Below are positions 28,101-39,400 of a stretch of 63,189 nt of DNA, piece after piece. Origin of the DNA: Phoronis australis (lineage: Eukaryota > Phoronida > Phoronidae). The notes under the pieces were generated by a model. The model saw only the letters and a program-made list of their open reading frames with translations, was not told where the DNA came from and made no database searches. The stretch spans positions 600,277-663,465 of the forward strand of contig NMRA01000043.1 in assembly GCA_002633005.1 (NCBI GenBank), given 5' to 3'. The stretch's first letter is position 1, and each line of letters starts with the position of its first letter. A program made the translations under genes and the position numbers.

Positions 28101-31100
28101 TCATGATGAAATATCAAAAACACTTTTATTCAGTTTATTTTAAATTCTCATTTCGTTCCATGCAACTTTTAATTTTTGTCATGAAAATCATTAATGTCCT
28201 ATTTTTGATAGCCACTCGTGCAAAAGTATAACATTTTAAAACTAATTTCTAGCAACGTATATGAGAACAGTGCTTCAACAGGCATGGTATGTGAAAGCTC
28301 AACAAAAATATTTTTTAAACAATTCCTGACGAAAGCACCATTTCGTAACATCTGCACGTCCACTACAGAGTAATTCATTTTCCCCTGTGAGGAAATATCA
28401 AGAAAAAATCACAAAATTGATTATTTTTGAAATATGCGTGAAGGAAAACCTCTGTAGAGTTTCTAATCTTCATGCCATTAATGATAAATATGCACATGCG
28501 CTCACAGTCATTGAACAAACTGCTGACTGACAGGATGGATGTTAACGACAGATTATCATGTGTGATAGCGATCCAAATCTGAGGTTGACAGCGCAGCATG
28601 AGGCAAGCGATTTTCAAAAAAGAATTCCAAGTGCATTTTGGAATATATTTGAATACTACGATACCTTTATAACTAATTTGAAAAAGTTAAGGACCAATTA
28701 CCTCTTAATTCGATTGGCTGGTGCTTGAAGTTCCCATTGCGTTGTTTACATCAAAGACCAAGGATTCAAAGTTTTATATGAAACTGATGAGCCGTTTCTG
28801 AGATATGGTGTTCCCAAATTAGCCAAATTAAGACATTTCTAGGGTCCTACATAACCTCAAAGCATGACTCATACTCATCTGCTCTAACCTCCACGTTTGA
28901 TTAATGGCCCCTAAGAATGTTCACTTCAATGCGCTCGAACGTGGTTAAACTTCCATGCAGCGCTCGTTGGGTTAAACAAAAGTGACGAAGTTCAAAGTCA
29001 AACAAGATAGGGGTGTTGCATCTTCCCATTCAAACTATGGGTGACCTCTGTTTGCATAATTAGAAATGCTAACTCATTGCATTAAAGGACTTCTAAATAA
29101 AGAGTTCCACCACAAACATGATCCAAAACAAAAGTCTTCAAGAGATGGCGCTGCTGTTTGGGGCCTTTAAGTCCCCTGATTTCATTAACATTTCTTTTAT
29201 AAAAAGCCCATGCTCAGCTTAGTGCCTCCTGATTGTTTTAGTTTTCAATCTAAATGTCTGAATGTTAAGCCTGCCAACTATGTGCAAGGTAATAGTTTTC
29301 CTCTTGCAGTAAAATTTCTTCAGTTTGGGGACACAGTATGGCGGACAGGTGAAATTTCATTTTGTCGTTCTCAACAAAAAATAAACTTTCAGGACAATTT
29401 ACTTTACATTTAGCAAGGTTTGTGTGGCGTAGCTATTACCAAACAACATGTAAAATTTTGAGCATTTGCAACAATGCTGTATTAAGCCACTAAAAATAGA
29501 AACGTGACAATTTTTGCAATAATTTTTAACCCAATTTGGAGAATTTCTGCCATAGTTGTACTGTTGTAACAGTTCCTAATTATTAGGAATTACCTTCAAA
29601 GCAGTGTGCCTATTAGCATGTTTCACTGCTCATAATTTGGAATACTAGTGAGAGCCAGTGTTTAGTACCATACCTAGATTGTTGCGAAAAGGCACCTGAC
29701 AAAGCCCTTTATTCATTCACCTTTTCATATTATTCTCAGATTCACAAGATCTGGACATGCTTTGAATATTGCTTCAGTCACCGACCTGATCTCATGAGGA
29801 ACAGACATCTAGATCAGGTGATCACCTTATAAAGTCTTTGTCTTAGTCCAGATTTTTGTTACATGTAATATGTGTCTCCGCTGCCATGCAAGCATGCTCT
29901 GTAAAAAACCTTTCTATCTAGACTTATGGTCTCGACATGGTCCATATTCTGATTATGTGCGTTTCACAGCTTGAAAAGAACTGTCACTTCATTACTGCTT
30001 GAGACCATGCGTGGCGCATAAAATGGCCCACTGTGACTAGTGAGCTTGTTGAGCTAAGAATCAAGTACTAAGAACTACTAGGCATTTCCAAGCCTAGAAA
30101 CTGTCAATTCAAGTGGGGACCGAGTTGAGACTAATTTTATAAGTGGTCTAATTTAGTTTTTTTTTTGATGGAAGCAGGGCTTGGAATTTTCCGCGGAAAC
30201 GCGGATTTCCGCTTTTTTCAAATGTGCTTTCCGCTTTTTTTATAATATTTCCGCGTAAAAAAATCGGATTTGATATAAAATTCCCGCGGCAAATTCCTTT
30301 CTTACCGCGGCGTTGCAGACGACGTTCACCTCAAAAAGCGGAAGTTGCTCTTTATGTTCGGAGGAACGTAAATTGTCAACATTGCCGGGGCATCTGGGAT
30401 AGCGTGGTGTGATTTTCAATAGCGTCTCGTGTTATTGTTAAGCGCGGCGACAAATACTACCGCTGTGTAGCCAAAAATGTGTGGGTTGGGAGTAGACGGG
30501 CGAGCTAAAAGGACGCAGACGCATGCTACTGATGGTGGTAACGTTTTTATTATTTTTTTTTAGTCCTCCCGTTTTTTGTCGGGGAAAGGTTCACATTGAC
30601 CAGTTCTAGGCTGGTTATCAGGCGATGATTTGGGCCGCAAAAGTTTCAAAGTTTCCGCGTTTTTTGTCATTGGTCATTCCAAGCCCTGTGGAAGGTGGGT
30701 TTGTTGTTTCAACATTAGCCCATACTTACATGTGGGTGCATATTGCCATCATCTCTATCTGGGAATCCTGCGTCTGGCGTCTGCAGCTGTATCTCCTAAA
30801 CCCCTCGTAGTATCTTGATGAGATTTGGTAGATGTGCTCATGTGAAGGGACTACCAGTGTGACCACTAATGACAATTTTAGTTTTTCACATTTGTCTCTG
30901 TATCTTCGGAGTTCCTCAATGGCATATAGGCATCTATTAGTGAGATGACACTATCCTCTTTTTTTCAGATGGATTTGACATATTTTGTGCCACCTGGTGA
31001 CCAAATTTACTGTTTTCGAGTTTGTGTTTTTGGCATCCGCACCTCTATCAACCAAACCACTTTAAGGATGATTGTGAAAATTGACGTATATGTTCTTACT

Positions 31101-34100
31101 GTGAGGAGGGCAGATGACGATGATTTTCGGACGACTTTGTCTACTGTGGTGCCTCCTAGTGGCAGTTTTGTTTATTTTTGCCCCCATGGCTGTATCTCCT
31201 AAACGCTCTGCAGGATCTTAATTAAATTTAGCTAGTGTATTTATATGAAGTTGACAACAGCCGACAACTTTCAGATGGATCGGACTAGTGGTGTGCCCCT
31301 TAGTGACAATTATAATTTTTTACGTTTACCTCTGTATCTTCAAAGGTCTTCAACAGATTTTCATGAAGTTTGGCTGATCGGCATCTATTAGTGAGATGAC
31401 AGTATCGGATGGATTCGAGGTATTTTGTGCCATCTAGTGGCCATGTTTACTGTTTTCAAGTCTGTTTGCCCTCTGTCAACCAAACCACTCGAAGGATGAT
31501 TGTGGAAATTTGCATATATGACCCTACTGTGAAGAGGACAACTGATAATAATTTTCCAACAACTTCGACTACTGTGGCGCCTCCTAGTAGCAGTTTTTTA
31601 TGCCCATGGTCGTATCTTCTAAACGGTCTGCAGGATCTTAATCAAGTTTAACTAGTGTATTTATATGTAGTTGACAACAGACGACGACAACTTTTTGACG
31701 GATGGAACTTCTTGTGTTTCCCTTAATGGCAATTTTAATTTTTTATGTTTACCTCTGTATCTTCAAAGGTCTTCAATGATTTTCATGAAATTTGAAGGAT
31801 ATTTATTAAATTTATGATACAAATAAACACCCCTGGGTGCACACTGTTTGCAGTGCAGTCATGAGCGCATTTCAACGCTCTGCGTTGTTCTTGTTTTAGA
31901 TATTGTGATTGAAGTTTGAACTCGATGTTTAAAATTTGAGAATGACAACTCTATACAGTTTTAGAGTGTATGGGACCTACTACACTCATGACATCAGGGC
32001 CCGGGGTCTAATCTTAGTACACGAAATCAAACTCAAAATTATTTTTGGCGTATTCTGTTCAACTTTCATGCCAATTCATGGTAAATGTCTATTGTAGTGT
32101 CGTTGAGTACTGTGTGGTATATGTGATTCACTGTAAAATCCTATTTTACACTAGTTGACCCCAACATTAAAGTTAGAATTTCAGATCTGACCTCAAAATC
32201 TCGTTTTTACTCGAGTTCGCAACTAGTATCTAGGGGTCATTAAATGCAAACTTAAAGAATAATAGACTCTTATCTTGAATTTGCACAACAGTAGTATGGA
32301 AAGTGTCAAATATATTTTAAAGTTCAATTTCGAGTACAAAGATTAGACCTGCTGTGACTGCTACAAGAACATAAAATACAGTTGATTCATAAACTTTATT
32401 TAGTTATTACACTTTTTGAAACCCAATTCATTGTAAAGAGTTCCTGAGTGTTGTTTTATAGTGGTGTTCTTGTTGTTGAGTATTGTATTTTATGGAGGTG
32501 TTCTTGTTGTTGAGATTGTATTTTATGGAGGTGTTCTTGTTGTTGAGATTGTATTTTATGGAGGTGTTCTTGTTGTTGAGTATTGTGTTTTATAGTGATG
32601 TTCTTGTTGTTGAGTATTGTGTTTTATGGAGGTGTTCTTGTTGTTGAGATTGTATTTTATGGAGGTGTTCTTGTTGTTGAGATTGTATTTTATGGAGGTG
32701 TTCTTGTTGTTGAGATTGTATTTTATAATGACATTCTTGTTGTTGAGTTTTATGTTCCATTGTTGAGTATTGTGTGTTTCATAATTGTGTTCTGTTATTA
32801 AGTATTTTGTTTCATAATGGTGTTCTTGCAGATAATGCTGTGTTCTATCTACGGCATTTGTAAAGTTGTTGAACACGAGGTCACCTTTAAAGAGATAGTG
32901 TCATACTACAAGCAACAGTTCCCTAATGTACCATCTGATGTAAGTACTGCCTGCGTGGACACAAGTTTATTTCTTTGACTCAGTTCTGTAAGGTTTATTA
33001 AGGAAATGCCAACCAGTACTGCCTGGTTGGATCTGAGATCACAAATGAGAATTTTTATTTTCCTGCGTCTTTCAGTAAGTGAAAAAACAAAAAGTGTCTT
33101 GAAGTGTTAAAAGATATTGCAGAGCAGATATTGTAGATTGTTTTGCAAAGCCATTTTGAGTGATGTGAGAAGCTGTTTGAAAAGTCTTGAGGTAGAAATG
33201 CTCAAACAAGAACGTGTTAAAGAACACTATTTTGTATATGTGTCAGATGCATGAAAAACGTCATGTAACCAGATTTGTCACATTGTTTGGGTAAAATGCA
33301 TTCAACATTTGTTGTATACCAGGTGTTCTGCAACCATGTCCCCAAAATATAGGCTCATCGGCCTAGCTTTTTTTCCAAATACAGCCCCAATTAAGATAAA
33401 AACTGAATCAGTGGTCATCACAAAATCTCGTAATTATGAATATTTGTCCTCATTCTATGTTGATGTCGTTGGCACGCCTTCTGCTTTCATGTTACCTCAA
33501 CGTGGTATGTCGAAGAAAGGCTTTGTCAACTAGTAGTATATATTTTGGAAGAAAAAGATCACGGATTATAAAAATATGCTTTATAATTATGTGCCATTCA
33601 TTATTACCATTGCAATAAAACTTTTTTGAAGTCAAATTTCATTTTTAAAAAATGTACATTCATAGCAAAATAACCTCTTAGTCGATTTCAATGAAACCTA
33701 TTTTAAGTGAAAACTTACCGGTAACCTCAAAAATGCTGTTGGGAATTTTTATTAGTCTTAGTTTGGTTTCTTTGACAAATCAACTTGCGAAATGTTAAGT
33801 ATTTTTGTAAAAAATAGCAGTTGTATTTGTCTTTGTTACATAACACAAAAACTATACTGAAAATCCTTACCGCATTTTTGAGATTGATGAATAAATATTA
33901 AGTTTGGAAAGTTTCAATGAAATCCACGGAGCCATTTTCGAGAATTCATGTTCCTTAAAGTTCAAGTTAAGTCAATTTGTCGAACTCAAAAAAACTCAAA
34001 TAAGTAGTGAGACTGGAAAATCTCGAGGTCGTCAATTAATTATTCGGTGAAAATTTGTTTTCGGTCAGTATAGCCTATACATACCTTAACCATGTTTGCT

Positions 34101-37100
34101 ATTTCAACATTCACTGGCAATGTCCAGTGAATTTTTAGTGCCTAATTAACTTAATTATCGCAAAAATGTTTTTATCTTGTGACCATTTCCAGTCCTACTT
34201 AAAAGTAGGTCAACAGTTCATAGATATACACACCACGCACTAGGAGACTGATATGAAACCAAGTACGAAATGAACAACAGAAATGAAGTCGGTGGTTAAT
34301 GTGCGTTGCGAGCATGAGATCAAAACAGCAAAATGTCAAATTACCTATGTGAATTTGGGTGAGGATTTATCTCTTTTCATTACTTGATGTGTTCGTGAAC
34401 ACAAGGTCACAGAGGTATGCAGTGACTCGGAGCATTCATTCTCAACGGTTGTATGTATGCAGACATACAACTCCATCAGGATCAAAACTACGTTTTGTCT
34501 TCGTTTTCCCCGCTATCTTGCTATCATATGTACCCATCACTCACTCAGTATTATGGCAACTTGGGGAATGAAAGGACTCAGAGGATGCACATGGAGCTGC
34601 TCTATGCCTCGTGGGAGATTCAATTTGAGTGACAGCACTGTAACCTTTGACCTCGGATAAGTAGGAAACAAGTTTCCAAGTGGTTGTGCGGTTTGAAGGT
34701 GGTTCTGCTAAATTTTTTTCTAGCTACACTGTATATATTTCGTATTTGAAGTTTCTCAAGAATGAAGATAAGGTATTTCGCTAGACATATGTGAAATATT
34801 GCAAGACTGGACAATTTTTGTGAATAAGGTTTGAGGTATCCTTAAATAGGACTCTTTTCCAAAATTACATTTTTGCATATATTTGAGATATTAGAAACTA
34901 GGTAAAAATATTCCATTTCCAAATATTTGTCTTTTTATTAAAGAGTTTTTTAATTGCATTGTTTTTTAATTGGTTCAACTAAAAAGTCTAACTGACAGTT
35001 GTTGTTTACATTTGTCAAGTCATTTCAAATTGTTTCCCAGGTGTATAAAGATGTACTTGTCGATGGGGACCGTTATGGCACTATCATTATGTTCTACAAC
35101 GATGTCTTCATGAACCGCACCAAGTCATTCATCCTGCAGTTCTCGCCAACACGCCAGAACAAAGCCGTGAGTGCTTTTATTTAAACTGTGTCATGGACAA
35201 TGTACATATTTTACTCCTGTCATTGAGTTGAACAGTAATGAGCAAGCTGACTATGTATATTTTGGAGCTATGGACGAATTCCAGCTGTGTAATTTAGTAG
35301 CTGTGGACTGTCAAAAGTGTATTCGCTTGTACAGTAGTTTTGAATTGCAGCAGAAGAAGAGAAGAGTTGTAAATATATTTTGTATCAAGACTGCAACTGA
35401 ATGGTGAACAGCATTTTGGAAGCCATGAACCATTGTCGGATAACTCTGATAGCAAATTGCAGTTTTATCTACTACCTAGTAGTCGGCATTAAACATTACG
35501 TCGGTGGTCTCTTGGCTTTCTTAGATCTGCCTTTAGTTTAGTCAGTAAAATGAGAGACCAAAGGAAATTTCCATTGTAATCATAAGACGCTGGCTCTGTT
35601 TCGATTGGGTTGTGGGTTTCCTACCGTGTGCTGCATTCACACTCTCTGCTTGTATGCCCCTCTTTCCGCTGCCACGTGTATTTCACTGTTTATTTCGCTT
35701 TATATATGTTCATTCCACTTATTGCCTTATGATGAGACATGTAGTCTCGAAATATAGCTAGTGTTTTAATTTGTTTGTTTGTTAAGTCCCTTGGTGTTTT
35801 GCTATATAGCTGCACACCTGAAGAAAAAAGGTTGTTTTGACACTACAAGAAACTCAGACATACAGTTTAGTCGTGTTTTCAATGATTGAAGTTTGTGCTA
35901 ACGAAGGGCTGCTGCCAAGCTATATTGTTTAGACTCATGCTGATCCAGTTTTGCGTCTTAATGTCATGTAAATGCAACCAAAGTGAAGCAAGTCACAGCG
36001 ACAACTGTTCCCCATGTAAAAACAGCTTTTGGTTGATGCAGTTGCACATTGATCTACTTACATAATCTCAAAAGTAAACTGTGCTGCTTCCTTTATTAAG
36101 GGTAGTACTTAGAGGGACTGGGGGCAAGTGGAGCGCCCTCTTGAGGAACTGTTATTTGTCTAGTGAATATTACTGCTGCAGTGAAAACTGCCTGATGCTG
36201 ACTAAAAAGTTGTCACATCAATGATTTTGAAACCAGTGAGACCTTAGTAAAATACAAATTACTTTGTTTCAGAAACCAGTATTATCGCCAGCGCCAAAAA
36301 GTGTGCCCTCACCTTTGACGAATTCCCCTGTCTACACGTGAGTAAATCAGCTGGGCTCTGACTTGGTAGCACCAGACCTGTGTACCATACGCAAAAAATG
36401 CGGATTCGTACGGAAATCAAGCCTCCAGTACGCAAGTACGCACGGCCAGGCAAAAATACGCAGATTCAGCAAATTCAAAATAGATTATTAATTCGCTTGT
36501 TTCTCAATAAATACGCCGATTTGTAGTCTAAACGGACGAGGAAGAAGATTTTAAAGTTACAAATTAAAAAAAAATATTGTAAAATCATTATTTTAGCCAA
36601 AAAGTTGAGCTACAAACTCTGAAAACTTGCTTCGTTTCATTCTCGAAATAGCCTGATAATCGGCGTATCGCGAGGCCTCTTCTACCGGTATGCGTGTCGC
36701 AGGCCTAACCGATCAGCAACGACTTCTGTGATTTGTGGATTGCTTACTTCGTCTAATTCCGGCTATTTACGGCTAAATACGTATTGTTAACAAAATGGCA
36801 AAGCATGAGTGGTCGCATATTCCGTGCATTTGAGAAACCAAAAGTCTGACAAAAGAAGACAAAAGTCGAGACAAGTATTCGGGGAAAGCTATGAACGTTG
36901 AACAAACCCCTTGTTTTTTTTGTTTTTTTTTTTTACTTTTAGTGAAAGGTCAACTGTGAAAAATTCAAACCCCCCCATATTTTAGGGTAAATTTGGTATC
37001 TACGCGAAAATTTGCGAATTTACTGAAAAATCTGCAAATCTGGTGTTCGGAGTACTCCAATGGAGTTTTGGTGGTACGCAGGTCTGTAGCACCATCTTTC

Positions 37101-39362
37101 ACCACTTTCTTGATATGCTCAGCTGACTGGGATGTTTAAAACCTGATTTCAGTCAATCACTATTTAAGGTTATGCAGGACCTCATTGAGAAGTTTGCATA
37201 TTTATCAAATATAAATAACTTAATATAGGTTTTAAAACTTTCTGAAAGTAGAAAGCCTGTAGAATTAAATTTTTCACATTCACCAATCTGGCATTGTTTT
37301 TTGATAGCTCCTCATGTCATGGTGGACTATTTTAAGGTAGGTGTATACACTGATCAAATCTCCAGGTTCCTAACTAAAATGAGTAAAAAGGGAGTTTTAA
37401 CTAGTTAGATATGACACTGAAAGTGACAAAAATCGAAAAAAAAAGTTTTTTTTTGTATTTCGTTTTTTTAAAAAATCGTATTTTTTAATTTTCAAAAAAT
37501 CCAATTTTACCTCTAATTTTATTTCAAAATGCGCAGGGATCATCATCAACTGTTTCCCTACGCAATATTCTACTTATCCATACCAAATATATGTACAAAA
37601 TCATTATGATGTTGATTTTGTGGCATTTTTTGTGTGTGAGTTGGGGCAAGCACGCCCCTTTTTGTCATTNCCTGTTTGTTTACAGCGTAATTTTAATCAT
37701 TTTTTCGAACTTGTGAAGCACGACAGACGACCAAAACAAATATGGCTGTCACGTGGGCGGAGCTTAGCGTTGATCTATTGTCTGCTGTACTGGTGTGCCG
37801 ACCACACATTAAAACCATGTGCTGATTGTTTACACGATTCATCTGAACTCTCCACTCAGTTTGTAAAAGACTCTCTAACTATATTACACAGACCTATTTG
37901 TTAGTATTCCAATATTATCATCAACCAATATATGTGATATATCAAATCGCCGCGTTACTGCCTACATAACAATGTTGGCGACGAGGATAAAGAACTACTT
38001 TCATAGTAATGGTTCAACATTTTTACGTGTTTTTACCGAATGGACTTTGGGATAAGAAAATATCACTTTCTGCGCAAATAGCGCCGCTTGGGTGAGATTC
38101 TCAAGTTACTAAAGTTTCTTATATTGCTTTCCTCTAAAATCGTATAATATCATGAGTTTTAATTCATTGTTACATTTGAATCTATGCACTAGAAAAATTT
38201 TTGTTATGTTGAACACTGGGTCATTTCTCTAATTCTTTGGGTTACGGCCAGTGGCAAGTTAAAAATCCTCTGGGTTTGACAGCCTAGTTTCTCCACGGAG
38301 CGTTACCAGCACAGAAGCACGGTTTATCTGCGAAGACTCTATTCTGACGGCATGTAGTTGTCCATGTGTCGCGCGCAGGGCTTGTCTTCACAGCGCTTGC
38401 ATGCACTCTCACCGAATCGTGCAACACCACCCACGTCGACACTCAGCGTCCTCTTGCAAGACACCTGACCTTATATACTTTTCTTATACATGCACAATTT
38501 TTGCACGGACTCCTCGAGCTGAGTGCAGTGATGGCTTCGTTAGGGCTTGGCGTACTCAACTTAATTTTTTTGCAGATAGACAAACAGGCTCAGGAACAGG
38601 AGCTAGTTCACCATTTCACTACCAACTTTCACATGGTCAAAAATAGAATTGTTTTAGTTTTGGTCTTGCTACAACACCAATATCAGCTGGTACATCACTC
38701 TCGATTGCCCGGTTCCGCAATGCTTGTTGACAGGGTTAGATTAGAGCCAGTGTCCTTGTATATAAGCTCCGCCCCAGTTGTCAATCACTGAGCTGGTGAG
38801 CACTCAAGCCATATGACTTACTGAGGCTTGGTCAAATATAGCTAAAAAAACAACTTTGGATTTTCAGAATGATTTTATTTTTCTTCAGTGTACTGTGCAT
38901 CAAGAATTAAAGATTAGGATGACATAAAAATGTAAAAAACAGTCAAAATTAATTTTTTTGTGTATCCACCTACCTTAAAAACAATTACTAACAGTGTTCT
39001 GGAAAATAGTGCATGAAGCATGATATCTGAAAGGTTCATATGAATCTGTTCAGCTCTTTCTCAGATATGGTGTTGCAAACTTAGCCAAATTTCGTCATTT
39101 TTCTCTTATCCTACGTAATCTTCATGTTTTATGTATTATCTCCCACCTAGGCTGCCAGGAAGGAAGAACTTTTTCGTCTCGCCTATGAAAGAATCTCCGT
39201 TCAAAGCTCCCCCACCTGCATCACCAAGCCACATGACACCACGCACTCGTCAGCTTTACAGCTTTGGTGACACCATTGGAGTAAGTTGGAAAATAGATGT
39301 TCAAGAGAAGAGTTATATGTGCATGGATGTGTGTGTGTGTTCAGAAGTGTTATATGTGCGTA

Positions 39363-39400
<38 letters not shown>

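Noticed and set aside
32556-32876. Open frames of 72 (plus) and 106 (minus) codons
   Set aside because: They are translations of the 33-bp minisatellite, whose period is a multiple of three; the plus-strand RB1 exon begins right after.
38366-38791. 141-codon plus-strand open frame
   Set aside because: Opens with GTG, lies inside the TTAA element, has no recognisable domain and no ATG near the start; probably chance in GC-richer DNA.
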